This document shows positions 1 to 7,440 of a stretch of DNA of 31,204 nt, piece after piece; position 1 is the stretch's first letter; each line of letters begins with the position of its first letter. The stretch lies in contig JAZDKQ010000017.1 in assembly GCA_043802865.1 (NCBI GenBank), positions 1-31,204 of the forward strand. Reading direction: 5' to 3'. Source of the stretch: JAPLXD01 sp043802865. Its GTDB lineage: Bacteria; Patescibacteriota; Minisyncoccia; Moranbacterales; UBA11712. The translations under genes and the position numbers were made by a program. The notes below the pieces were generated by a model. The model saw only the letters and a list, made by a program, of their open reading frames with translations. It was not told where the DNA came from and did not search any database.

Positions 1-19
1 TGTTTTCAAAGAATTTTAC

Positions 20-40
20 AAAAAAGAGGCTGTTGCCTCC
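20..40 (-). terminator. Rho-independent terminator of the minus-strand methyltransferase gene
   Basis: Read on the minus strand, a GAGGC-AACA-GCCTC hairpin is followed directly by six T residues. It lies about 30 bases past the stop codon of the minus-strand gene, so it fits as that gene's transcription terminator. Confidence 0.75.
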
Positions 41-69
41 CATGTAACCTGAATATTTTCTATCACATT

Positions 70-628
70 TCACATTTTCACGCAAACATACACGAAAGCG
101 GGCGGGAAGTTGAGGAAGACGAAAGAAATTGCGACAGAAGAAAAAAGATATTTGATCTGGCGGAGGTGCGCGAGGGAATATTGAAATTGGATGTATTGTC
201 CGCCGCTGGGGAGATAGGCATAGATTGTTTTCAAAATATTGCGGGAAATCTTCGGCGGGAGGCCGGCGAGAGGCAGTCCGGAAACGATGCAATCGGCTTT
301 TCGAAAACCGTGTTTTTTCAGATATATATCGATTTTTTCGGCACTGTCGTTGATGATGATCAGGCGAGGGTCTTTTATATTACTCAATTTTTCAGCGAGT
401 GCCGGTTCTATCTCAAAACAAAGAAGAACGCAATCTTTGCGCATCTTTTTCAATATTTTTTTTCGTGATTATCCCTGATCCGCTTCCCAATTCTACGATG
501 CATTTTGCGTTTCGGAAATCAATCTTCTCGAGCATTTTGTCAGCGAGAATAGGGGAGCTTTGAATGATTGATCCGGTGCGAAGGGGATTCTTGATGAATG
601 CCTTGAGGAAAGTGTTTTTATTTTGCAT
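70..628 (-). CDS. SAM-dependent methyltransferase (phospholipid/rRNA-adenine methyltransferase-like), frameshifted
   Basis: Two adjacent minus-strand reading frames together make one class I methyltransferase of about 186 residues. The N-terminal frame (628 to about 470) carries KNPLRTGSIIQSSPILADKM and the SAM-binding glycine motif VELGSGSGIITK. The C-terminal frame (to 70) carries FEIEPALAEKL, NDSAEKI, the motif IV-like IVSGLPLAGLP and the typical ending NFPPAFVYVC. The overall pattern resembles the phosphatidylethanolamine N-methyltransferase / KsgA-like family. The frames join at a run of eight A (minus strand) near 463-470: removing one A gives GIITKKILKKMRKDCVLL without a break. The substrate cannot be told from the sequence; a membrane lipid or rRNA is possible. 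No clear Shine-Dalgarno sequence precedes the ATG. The gene is divergent from its neighbour at 725. The frameshift may be a sequencing or assembly error, slippage, or early decay. Confidence 0.75.
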
Positions 629-671
629 AATTTGACTTATCCACAGCTCGAGAGACTTATATCTGTTTCTT

Positions 672-680
672 TGCTATAAT
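672..680 (+). promoter_or_regulatory. Extended -10 promoter of the TM-helix gene
   Basis: TGCTATAAT is a perfect -10 hexamer with the TG extension. No good -35 box lies 16-18 bases upstream, as expected for an extended -10 promoter. It is 45 bases before the start codon in the divergent intergenic region. Confidence 0.6.
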
Positions 681-712
681 CAGAGTATAGCATAAAAAAA
701 TAAAAATAGAAC

Positions 713-720
713 GGAGGTGA
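713..720 (+). promoter_or_regulatory. Strong ribosome binding site
   Basis: GGAGGTGA ends four bases before the ATG at 725. It is one of the strongest Shine-Dalgarno sites in the window and fixes this start. Confidence 0.8.
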
Positions 721-724
721 AGAA

Positions 725-1420
725 ATGAATTCAGTACAAACATGGGGAGAAGCGATAACGATGTCTCTGCTTGGTCTCTGGGAGCGATTCGTCAATTTTT
801 TGCCGGCGCTCGTGGGTGCGATTTTGGTTTTTGTCGCCGGTTGGATCGTGGCGGTCGCGCTTGGAAAGGCCGTCGAGCATATCGTGAAGATCATCCGGAT
901 CGATGATGTGGTTGAGAAAGCCGGGACAAAGGGACGGCTTCGCAAAGCGGGCGTTGAGCTCAATATTGCCAAATTTTTCGGCGGGCTCGTGAAGTGGTTT
1001 TTGATCCTGGTGTTTTTGATGGCGGCGACGGATATCTTGCACCTTGTGCAGGTGACGAGCTTTCTCAATAGCATTGTCCTGTATCTTCCGAACGTGATCG
1101 TCGCGGCGGTGATTCTGGCCATTGCTTTTTTGGTGGGAAATTTCGCATACGCGGTCATCAAGGGTAGTACGAAGATTGCCGGAATTGTTTCAGCAACACT
1201 TCTTGCGACAATTGCCAAATGGGCGATCGTCATTTTCGGATTTTTGGCGGCTCTCATCCAGCTCGGAGTAGCTTCATCGCTTATCAATACGATTTTCATC
1301 GGATTTGTCGCGATGCTTTCGCTGGCAGGAGGACTCGCTTTCGGTCTTGGTGGGAAAGACGAAGCGGCTCTCATTCTCAAGAAATTGCGCCACGAAATTA
1401 CGGAGAAGCACGAAGAGTAG
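725..1420 (+). CDS. Mechanosensitive-channel-type conserved TM helix protein
   Basis: This 231-residue integral membrane protein has about four to five hydrophobic segments (roughly residues 22-45, 95-112, 120-148, 155-185 and 190-210). Segments ending in the GLAFGLGGKDEAA signature are typical of the conserved TM helix repeat (MscS-related, CmpX-like) family, in which a pore-lining helix is followed by a short cytoplasmic tail. It lacks the large beta-domain of full MscS channels, so it is a minimal TM-helix-repeat member. The expected role is a membrane channel responding to osmotic or mechanical stress; this is inferred from the family and is not proven. It has its own promoter and strong ribosome binding site and appears to be a single-gene transcript between a divergent methyltransferase and secA. 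Confidence 0.8.
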   Translation: MNSVQTWGEAITMSLLGLWERFVNFLPALVGAILVFVAGWIVAVALGKAVEHIVKIIRIDDVVEKAGTKGRLRKAGVELNIAKFFGGLVKWFLILVFLMAATDILHLVQVTSFLNSIVLYLPNVIVAAVILAIAFLVGNFAYAVIKGSTKIAGIVSATLLATIAKWAIVIFGFLAALIQLGVASSLINTIFIGFVAMLSLAGGLAFGLGGKDEAALILKKLRHEITEKHEE

Positions 1421-1508
1421 TAGTATCTCGCGTGTAAAGTTTATAATAAAGGGGATTTTTAGGGCAGTCCATTCTGTTGAGGGGTGGGTTGTCTTTGTTT
1501 TGAAAAGG

Positions 1509-1535
1509 TTTACTAAAAGCTGTAAATGTTATAAG
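1509..1535 (+). promoter_or_regulatory. Possible secA promoter
   Basis: TTTACT is followed after 15 bases by TATAAG preceded by TG (extended -10, TGTTATAAG). The spacing is short, so the extended -10 would carry most of the activity. It lies about 30 bases before the secA start. Confidence 0.4.
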
Positions 1536-1563
1536 CTGAATAGCGTATTAAAGTAATGATTTT

Positions 1564-4221
1564 ATGATTTTCTCAAAACTATTCGGTAGCGCGGAAAAAC
1601 AAACAAACAAGTTTTTGCCGATCGTGGACGAAATAAACAACCTTGAGCCGTCCATCGCGAAACTTTCAGACGAAGAGCTCAAGGCGAAAACCGAAGAGTT
1701 CAGAAAAAGGCTTAGTCCGCCGGCTGGCGGAGGCGAAAAAGAGGATGATATGATCCCAGAAGCTTTTGCCGTGGTTCGCGAGGCTGTGTGCCGAGTGGAC
1801 AAAAAAAGGCTTTTTGATGTCCAGCTTTTGGGTGGAATCACGCTTCATCAGGGAAAGATTGCCGAAATGAAAACAGGTGAAGGAAAAACGCACACAGCGA
1901 CGACGGCTGTCTATCTCAACGCCCTTTCAGGGAAAGGCGTGCATATCGTGACGGTCAACGACTATCTTTCCAAGCGCGATATGAATTGGATGGGGCCGAT
2001 ATATCATTTTCTCGGACTTTCGGCGGGGTGTATTCAGCACGATGCGTCATTTATATACGAACCAAAAATCATCGACAGCGACGAAGTGAGCGTTGAAATG
2101 GAAAATCTGCGGCCGGTTTCGCGGCGCGAGGCGTATGCGGCCGATATCACATATGGAACGAACAATGAATTCGGATTTGACTATCTCCGCGACAACATGG
2201 TGCAAGGCCTGGATCAAATGGTCCAGCGGCAGGAAATGAATTATGCAATTGTTGACGAAGTGGACTCGATTCTCATCGACGAAGCCCGAACGCCGCTCAT
2301 CATTAGCGCGCCGGACAGCGAATCGACAAAGCTCTATAGGCAGTTCGCGCAAGTTGTCCCGCGCCTCAAGAGGGAAGAGGACTATACCGTTGATGAAAAA
2401 ATGAAGGCCGTGTCTCTCACAGACAAAGGAATATCGGCTGTCGAAAAAATGCTTGGTGTGGACAATATATATGATATTTCGAAAATTTCCTATGTCCATC
2501 AGCTCGAGCAGGCGCTCAAAGCCAATATTCTTTTCAAGCGGGACCGCGATTATGTCGTGCAGGACGGCCAAGTGGTTATTGTGGACGATTTCACGGGACG
2601 TTTGATGCCCGGACGGCGATATTCCGAAGGACTCCATCAGGCGATCGAAGCCAAAGAAAACGTTGAAGTGCAAAAAGAATCGCGCACGCTGGCGACAATC
2701 ACTTTTCAGAACTATTTTCGAATGTACGGGAAACTCGCGGGGATGACGGGAACGGCGATTACATCGGCCGAAGAATTTGCCAAAGTTTATAAGCTCGATG
2801 TTGTTCCAATTCCGACCAATCAGCCGATGATCAGAAAAGATCTGGCGGATACGGTGTATAAAAACGAAGAAGGAAAATTTCGCGCGGTGGTTGAGGAAAT
2901 CAAAGCGCGGCACGAAAAAGGCCAGCCGGTGCTGGTCGGCACGATCGCGATCGAAAGATCAGAAGCCCTTCACGATATGCTCGAGCGAACGGGCGTTCCG
3001 CATGAAGTTTTGAACGCGAAAAATCATGAAAAAGAAGCTCAAATCATCGCGCGGGCTGGCGAAAAGGGCGCCGTGACGATCGCGACGAACATGGCCGGAC
3101 GTGGAACGGATATCAAGCTTGGAGAAGGCGTCATTGAGACTGGCGGACTACATATTCTCGGCACGGAACGGCATGAAGCGCGCCGGATTGACAATCAGCT
3201 CCGCGGACGGGCCGGACGACAGGGAGATCCGGGGTCTTCGCAATTTTTTGTGTCGCTTGAGGACGAACTGATGCGCCGGTTCGGAGGAGACAAAGTGAAA
3301 AATATCATGGATCGTTTCGGACTTCCGGACGACCAGCCGATCGAAAACAAGATTATTTCCCGTTCGATTGAGTCAGCTCAATCAAAAATCGAGGGCTTCA
3401 ATTTTGATATTCGAAAGCACGTTCTTGAATATGACGATGTGATGAACAAACAGCGCGAAGTCATATACAAAAAACGGCGCGATATTTTGACGAAAGATTC
3501 GCTCAAAGATGAGGTGATGAATATCGTCGAAGAAGAAATTGAGCAGATCGTCAGCATGCACACGGCCGGGCATCCGGAAGACTGGCAAATGGAAAATATC
3601 ACGAATGATTTCAACGCGATATGCCCTGCGTGCGCTGATCTCAATAAATTGACCGAGATTCAGAAATCAAAAAACGAAATTAACGACGCGCAAAAAAATT
3701 CAAAGCTTATTGAATATCTCAAGGGGCTGGCGAAAGAAGTCTATGGCAAAAAAGAGCAGGAAATCGGCCCGCCGGTGATGCGTCAGATCGAAAAAGCGAT
3801 CTATTTGCGCTCGATGGACACCTTTTGGATGAATCATCTCGACGATATGGACTATTTGCGCGAAGGAGTTGGTCTTCGCGGCTACGGCCAGCGCGATCCG
3901 CTCGTGGAATACAAAAAAGAAGGATTTTTGCTGTTCAACAACTTGCTCGACAGCATCCGAAACTCGGTCGTGAACACAATTTTCAAGATTGAGGTCATGA
4001 AAGAGGAGCCAGTTCCGCAAAAAAGCATTCTTGAGGAAGCAAAATACCAAGGCGCCGAAGAACAACCGGCTCAATTCGCGGCAGCCGCGGCCGCTAATCC
4101 GGATGAAGAAAAGAACTCCGCTCCAGCACAGCAAACAATCAGAAATTCAAAAGAAGTGGGACGAAATGACCCCTGCCCATGTGGCAGCGGGAAGAAATAC
4201 AAAAAATGCTGTGGGAAATAA
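1564..4221 (+). CDS. secA: Preprotein translocase ATPase SecA
   Basis: This 885-residue protein is the motor that drives preproteins through SecYEG at the inner membrane. The N-terminal DEAD-type nucleotide-binding domain has Walker A MKTGEGKT (about residues 102-109) and a DEVDS box (about 231-235) followed by ILIDEARTPLIIS. The preprotein-crosslinking region follows, and the second motor domain has AGRGTDIKLGEG and the arginine-finger motif QLRGRAGRQGDPG. The extreme C-terminus is a SEC-C zinc motif with C871, C873, C882 and C883, which in other bacteria binds zinc and contacts SecB or the ribosome. Length is normal for the family. A short in-frame insertion, SPPAGGG at residues 51-57, is encoded by a perfect inverted repeat (see the repeat at 1716). 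There is no strong Shine-Dalgarno sequence. A small gene follows 17 bases downstream. Confidence 0.98.
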   Translation: MIFSKLFGSAEKQTNKFLPIVDEINNLEPSIAKLSDEELKAKTEEFRKRLSPPAGGGEKEDDMIPEAFAVVREAVCRVDKKRLFDVQLLGGITLHQGKIAEMKTGEGKTHTATTAVYLNALSGKGVHIVTVNDYLSKRDMNWMGPIYHFLGLSAGCIQHDASFIYEPKIIDSDEVSVEMENLRPVSRREAYAADITYGTNNEFGFDYLRDNMVQGLDQMVQRQEMNYAIVDEVDSILIDEARTPLIISAPDSESTKLYRQFAQVVPRLKREEDYTVDEKMKAVSLTDKGISAVEKMLGVDNIYDISKISYVHQLEQALKANILFKRDRDYVVQDGQVVIVDDFTGRLMPGRRYSEGLHQAIEAKENVEVQKESRTLATITFQNYFRMYGKLAGMTGTAITSAEEFAKVYKLDVVPIPTNQPMIRKDLADTVYKNEEGKFRAVVEEIKARHEKGQPVLVGTIAIERSEALHDMLERTGVPHEVLNAKNHEKEAQIIARAGEKGAVTIATNMAGRGTDIKLGEGVIETGGLHILGTERHEARRIDNQLRGRAGRQGDPGSSQFFVSLEDELMRRFGGDKVKNIMDRFGLPDDQPIENKIISRSIESAQSKIEGFNFDIRKHVLEYDDVMNKQREVIYKKRRDILTKDSLKDEVMNIVEEEIEQIVSMHTAGHPEDWQMENITNDFNAICPACADLNKLTEIQKSKNEINDAQKNSKLIEYLKGLAKEVYGKKEQEIGPPVMRQIEKAIYLRSMDTFWMNHLDDMDYLREGVGLRGYGQRDPLVEYKKEGFLLFNNLLDSIRNSVVNTIFKIEVMKEEPVPQKSILEEAKYQGAEEQPAQFAAAAAANPDEEKNSAPAQQTIRNSKEVGRNDPCPCGSGKKYKKCCGK
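1716..1731. repeat. In-frame palindrome inside secA
   Basis: TCCGCC-GGCT-GGCGGA is a perfect six-base-pair hairpin coding for SPPAGG. Most SecA proteins have a short charged linker here without a PPAGG block. The same TCCGCC/GGCGGA stem with a different loop occurs at 7472-7486 upstream of rnc, which suggests a dispersed repeat. Confidence 0.55.
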
Positions 4222-4238
4222 TTATATTCTATAAATTT

Positions 4239-4499
4239 ATGTTCTGGAACAAGAAAAAGAAAAACGATGACGGTGAAGTGGTGGATACCCAGAAAATGGG
4301 TATGTTGCAGCGGCTGGCGATGAAGAAGCTCGAAAAAATGGATCCGAAAGAGCGGGAAAAAGTGATGCAAAAAGCGCTTTCACCCGAAAATATCGCCAAA
4401 AACAAGGACAAGATTCTGGAGACAATGGAACAGATGAAAGCGTCAGGGCAAATGACCGACGAGCAAATAAAGATGGCGAAAGAAAAATTGGGAATATAA
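4239..4499 (+). CDS. Small charged protein downstream of secA, unknown function
   Basis: This protein has 86 residues and starts at MFWNKKKKNDDGE. It has no signal peptide or long hydrophobic stretch. It is rich in Lys, Glu and Met and looks entirely helical (KKLEKMDPKEREKVMQKAL, then ETMEQMKASGQMTDEQIKMAKEKLG). An in-frame ATG at 4179 exists but overlaps the end of secA, so the start at 4239 is preferred. It is probably co-transcribed with secA, 17 bases away, so a role near the translocase is possible but only guilt by association. I do not recognise the family. Confidence 0.65.
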   Translation: MFWNKKKKNDDGEVVDTQKMGMLQRLAMKKLEKMDPKEREKVMQKALSPENIAKNKDKILETMEQMKASGQMTDEQIKMAKEKLGI

Positions 4500-4504
4500 A
4501 AAAC

Positions 4505-4576
4505 GTAGGGGACGCATATATGCGTCCCGAAAAGGCCGCGTGTATGCGGAAAAAGTCGCATATATGCGACCACTAC
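4505..4576. repeat. REP-like palindrome cluster upstream of the RAYT transposase
   Basis: Three consecutive palindromes occur here: a perfect 20-base one (GGGACGCATATATGCGTCCC, 4509-4528), an imperfect one (CCGCGTGTATGCGG, 4536-4549) and a perfect 16-base one (GTCGCATATATGCGAC, 4555-4570). The unit is bounded by GTAG (4505-4508) and CTAC (4573-4576), and the first and third palindromes can also pair with each other as one long hairpin. The unit ends eight bases before the transposase start, the classical arrangement of REP/BIME sequences flanking their RAYT gene. Confidence 0.8.
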
Positions 4577-4583
4577 TACAAAA

Positions 4584-5120
4584 ATGAAAAATAAAATTAG
4601 AAAACCAAATCGATATTCCGGTCATGATTATTCTTTGCCCGGTTTTTATTTTGTCACGATTTGTACAGATGAAATGAAAGAATATTTTGGAAAAGTCGAA
4701 AAAGGGGAAATAAAATTGAATCAATTGGGAAAAATCACGGAAAATTATTGGAGTGAAATCCCGAAACATTTTCAAGAAATTGAGTTAGAGGAGTTTATCG
4801 TGATGCCAAATCATATTCACGGAATAATCAATATCGTAGCGGACGCGTATACACGTCCCGATGGCACGGAGGCCGCATATATGCGACCACTACAATCAGA
4901 TAGATCAAAAATGTTGCTAAGTAAAATCATTCAAGGATATAAAGCGGCGGTTTCACGGGAGGCAAAGAGAAAATTTAATATTTCTTTTCGATGGCAGCGA
5001 TCATTTTATGACCGCGTCATCCGCACCCAAGATTCCCTCAACAAAATCCGTCAATATATCGAGCGCAATCCGAAATTTTGGGACGAGGACAAAAACAAAG
5101 TGGAAAATATTTTTTATTAG
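4584..5120 (+). mobile_element. REP-associated tyrosine transposase (RAYT, Y1_Tnp/IS200-like)
   Basis: This 178-residue single-strand transposase of the Y1/HUH superfamily belongs to the group that mobilises REP palindromes. The N-terminus (NRYSGHDYSLPGFYFVTICT) and the metal-binding HxH motif in VMPNHIHGI (H77, H79) are clear. Candidate nucleophile tyrosines are Y119 (QGYK) and Y158 (IRQYIERNP); the latter motif is highly conserved in the family. Residues 85-104 are encoded by a second copy of the flanking REP-like repeat, read in frame. The palindrome cluster directly upstream is the expected substrate. There is no Shine-Dalgarno sequence; translation may be limited by the hairpins next to the start. 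The gene appears full length and intact. It lies between the secA unit and a hypothetical gene and looks like a domesticated or recently active repeat-spreading element. Confidence 0.85.
4836..4893. repeat. REP-like repeat copy inside the transposase coding sequence
   Basis: This 58-base copy of the 4505-4576 unit has the same GTAG and CTAC ends. It contains an imperfect palindrome (4841-4858, with GGACG and CGTCC arms), the shared GGCCGC spacer, and the perfect palindrome CGCATATATGCG (4874-4885) followed by ACCACTAC as in the upstream copy. It is translated in frame as residues 85-104 of the transposase. Confidence 0.75.
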
Positions 5121-5203
5121 CGATTATTTGTTAAAAGTCTAACGATATGTTAGTGTGAAGTGCAAGAGATTTTATTTAAAAATATGCAAGGGAGGATTGT
5201 GCT

Positions 5204-5506
5204 ATGGCTTTACCCAATATCGTGCCCAAAGAAGGGGAAATGTGGCGTCATGGGTTTTTCGGTGAAAAAACGTTCTGGTACTTCTATAAGGGCCGGGGGA
5301 ATCAGCTTAAGAGGGGGCAGTTCGAACCCGTCCATACCCCAAAATTTCCTTTAACAAAGATCGAGGACAAAGGATACGGGCGTGTTCATTTCCAGGGTAC
5401 TTTTGGAATCTCCGGAGAATTTTCCGCAGAGGGCATTGTACATGGCAGAAACACATGGGAACGGCTTTGGAATGCGACCGTTCCGCCGCCGAGAGGAAGG
5501 TTATAG
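5204..5506 (+). CDS. Conserved-looking hypothetical protein, 100 residues
   Basis: The start at MALPNIVPKEGEMWRHGFFG is supported by AAGGGAGGAT seven bases upstream. The protein is soluble, with no signal peptide or membrane segment, and is rich in aromatic residues and glycine (WRHGFFGEKTFWYFYKGRG, GRVHFQGTFGISGEF), suggesting a small beta-rich fold. A rho-independent hairpin follows the stop. I do not recognise the family. The upstream 80 bases contain CTAAC-GATAT-GTTAG, a small inverted repeat that might be an operator but could be chance. The protein has no evident link to the flanking transposase or tyrS. Confidence 0.65.
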   Translation: MALPNIVPKEGEMWRHGFFGEKTFWYFYKGRGNQLKRGQFEPVHTPKFPLTKIEDKGYGRVHFQGTFGISGEFSAEGIVHGRNTWERLWNATVPPPRGRL

Positions 5507-5536
5507 TAGTTGATCATCAAAAGGAGGTGAGAACTT

Positions 5537-5560
5537 GCCGGGGCATAGCCTCGGCTTTTA
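5537..5560 (+). terminator. Rho-independent terminator after the 5204 gene
   Basis: GCCGGGG-CATAG-CCTCGGC forms a seven-base-pair stem with one G-U pair, followed by TTTTA. It is preceded by a near-perfect Shine-Dalgarno sequence (AAAAGGAGGTGAGAA, 5519-5533) that serves no obvious gene; see the finding on a possible short ORF. Confidence 0.65.
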
Positions 5561-5599
5561 TATTGCCTGTTTGCGAATAAAATGATATTATTTTAAGTG

Positions 5600-6814
5600 A
5601 TGAAATCCAATAAAGAAAAAATTCAAAAGCTTTTCACGGAAGGCGGAGTGGAGGAAGTGATCGGGCAAAAAGAGCTCGAGAAGAAACTGCTGTCCGGGAA
5701 AAAGCTCACAGTGAAATTTGGCGCGGATCCGACGCGGCCTGATTTGCATTTGGGGCATGCTGTTCCGCTTCGCAAAATGCGTGAATTCCAGGATTTGGGC
5801 CACAAGGTTGTGTTTTTGATCGGGGACGCGACAACAAAAATAGGCGACCCGACCGAAAAAGACAAAACGCGTCCGGTGATGACAGACGCCGAAATCAAAA
5901 AAAACGCCGCGACATACATCAAACAGGCCTCGAAAATTTTGAAAACGGACAAAAAATTGCTCGAAATCCGGTATAATTCCGAATGGTTTTCGAAAATGAA
6001 ATTTTATGAATTTTTGAAGCTCATGACGATGACGACGACTGCGCGGGTTTTGGAGCGGGATATGTTCCAAAAAAGAATGAAAGACGGCCGTGATGTGGGA
6101 CTTCACGAGCTTGTTTATCCGATCATGCAAGGATATGACAGCGTTATTCTTAAAGCTGATGTAGTTCTGCTCGGAAACGACCAAAAATTCAACGAACTTT
6201 TCGGCCGGCACTATCAGGAAAAATTCGGCCAAGATCCGCAGGCAATGATCATCACGAAATTACTAGTCGGTACGGATGGGAAGGAAAAAATGAGCAAATC
6301 GCTCGACAACTATATCGGCCTCACGGAAAGTGCAGAGCAAATGTATGGAAAGATCATGTCCATTCCGGACGAAGCGATGAAGGAATATTTTGATCTGGCA
6401 ACGGATTTGGATTCAAGGGAGATAAAAAGGATAATTGGGGAAATCGGGGAAAATAAGATTAATCCTCGCGATGCGAAGATGCGCCTTGCATATGAAATCA
6501 CGAAAATTTACCACGGCGAAAAAAGCGCGAAAAAAGCGCAGGAATATTTTGTGAGTGTTTTTCAGGAAAGAAAAGCGCCAGACAAAATCAAATCAATCAA
6601 TATCAAGGGCAACAAAATTAAATTGACTGAATTCTTGATGAAAGCTGGTATGGCAACGAGCCTTGGAGACGCAAGAAGAAAAATCGAGCAAGGCGGAGTG
6701 TCGGTTGATGGCGACAAAATATTGGATTATAAGGCTGAATTGGATAAAAAAGATTATAATAATAAGGTTGTTAAAACAGGAAAGTCGCATTTTTGCAAAG
6801 TAGTTTTTAAATAA
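5600..6814 (+). CDS. tyrS: Tyrosyl-tRNA synthetase
   Basis: This class I aminoacyl-tRNA synthetase of 404 residues charges tRNA-Tyr in the cytoplasm. The HIGH motif is present as HLGH (residues 50-53), and KMSKS follows GTDGKE near residue 230. The tyrosine-pocket segment YPIMQGYDSVILKADVVLLGNDQKFN is typical of bacterial TyrRS rather than TrpRS. The C-terminus (about 335-400) is an S4 RNA-binding domain (KLTEFLMKAGMATSLGDARRKIEQGGVSVDG). A GTG at 5597 lies directly before the ATG at 5600; I chose ATG. There is no clear Shine-Dalgarno sequence. The gene is followed by a MITE-like repeat instead of a terminator. Confidence 0.96.
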   Translation: MKSNKEKIQKLFTEGGVEEVIGQKELEKKLLSGKKLTVKFGADPTRPDLHLGHAVPLRKMREFQDLGHKVVFLIGDATTKIGDPTEKDKTRPVMTDAEIKKNAATYIKQASKILKTDKKLLEIRYNSEWFSKMKFYEFLKLMTMTTTARVLERDMFQKRMKDGRDVGLHELVYPIMQGYDSVILKADVVLLGNDQKFNELFGRHYQEKFGQDPQAMIITKLLVGTDGKEKMSKSLDNYIGLTESAEQMYGKIMSIPDEAMKEYFDLATDLDSREIKRIIGEIGENKINPRDAKMRLAYEITKIYHGEKSAKKAQEYFVSVFQERKAPDKIKSINIKGNKIKLTEFLMKAGMATSLGDARRKIEQGGVSVDGDKILDYKAELDKKDYNNKVVKTGKSHFCKVVFK

Positions 6815-6822
6815 TGTTTATT

Positions 6823-6959
6823 TGTCATCCCGAGCGAATTCCCGATTTATCGGGAAGCAGTCGAGGGATCTGTGTTTATAACTTAATGGCTAGCCATTAG
6901 ATAATGTACGCAGATTCCTCCGCGCGTTCCGACAAAGTCGGAACTTGGTCGGAATGACA
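6823..6959. repeat. MITE-like repeat with terminal inverted repeats
   Basis: This 137-base non-coding element has ends TGTCATCCCGA and TCGGAATGACA that match as inverted repeats in 10 of 11 positions. Inside are a CCCGA-TTTA-TCGGG hairpin, a subterminal pair GGGATCTG / CAGATTCC, a perfect 16-base palindrome TAATGGCTAGCCATTA (6884-6899) and a GTTCCGAC-AAA-GTCGGAAC hairpin (6926-6944). The TGTCAT-CCGAGCGA pattern resembles a dispersed repeat known in many bacterial genomes. The element fills the gap between tyrS and nusB and reaches to 10 bases before the nusB start. Confidence 0.75.
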
Positions 6960-6968
6960 GAAGAAAAT

Positions 6969-7424
6969 ATGGCCAATCGCCACCTATTACGTTCTATCGC
7001 CATGCAGTCCCTCTATGAATGGGATTTTCGGGGCAAGGATGAAAAGAAAGTTGACGAAATAATCCGGCACAATATCAAAGAATTCGGTCCGGGAACGGAT
7101 GACGAAGCTTTTGTTTTTTCCCTCATACAGGGCGTGCTCAAAAACCGTGAGAAAATCGACCAGTTGATCGAAAAGTGCGCGCCGGAATGGCCGCTCGAGC
7201 AGGTGACGGTGACAGACCGGAACGTTTTGCGCCTTGGAATTTTCGAGCTGGTTTTTGGAAACTATGAAGAAGTGCCGCCGAAAGTGGCGATCAACGAGGC
7301 GATCGAACTCGCGAAAACATATGGCGGAGATTCTTCGGGCCGGTTTGTGAACGGAGTGCTCGGAACAATATACCGCGAGATGGGAGAGCCGATGAAGGAA
7401 GACAAGAGCGACGATAAAAAATAA
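6969..7424 (+). CDS. nusB: Transcription antitermination factor NusB
   Basis: NusB (151 residues here) binds boxA RNA together with NusE/S10 and supports antitermination, mainly of rRNA operons. The conserved ending VPPKVAINEAIELAKTYGGDSSGRFVNGVLGTI is diagnostic, and the N-terminal RHLLRSIAMQSLYEWDF is the usual first helix. The start at 6969 (MANRHLLR) is chosen because the eight-residue extension from 6945 would be encoded by the end of the MITE-like repeat. The acidic/lysine-rich tail (MKEDKSDDKK) is extra. It precedes rnc, another rRNA maturation gene, with a foldback repeat between them. Confidence 0.95.
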   Translation: MANRHLLRSIAMQSLYEWDFRGKDEKKVDEIIRHNIKEFGPGTDDEAFVFSLIQGVLKNREKIDQLIEKCAPEWPLEQVTVTDRNVLRLGIFELVFGNYEEVPPKVAINEAIELAKTYGGDSSGRFVNGVLGTIYREMGEPMKEDKSDDKK

Positions 7425-7440
7425 TCAATAATAATTTTTT

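Noticed and set aside
70..628. UGA recoding (Gracilibacteria/Absconditabacteria code)
   Set aside because: Genes throughout the window end sensibly at TGA, including ATGA start/stop overlaps, and no conserved glycine is encoded by TGA.
637..1380. 247-codon minus-strand ORF opposite the TM-helix gene
   Set aside because: No recognisable motifs, and the opposite strand has a strong ribosome binding site and a family signature.
5318..5336. tRNA-like T-loop sequence GTTCGAACC
   Set aside because: The flanking bases do not form a T stem, no anticodon or acceptor arm can be placed, and it lies within a coding gene.
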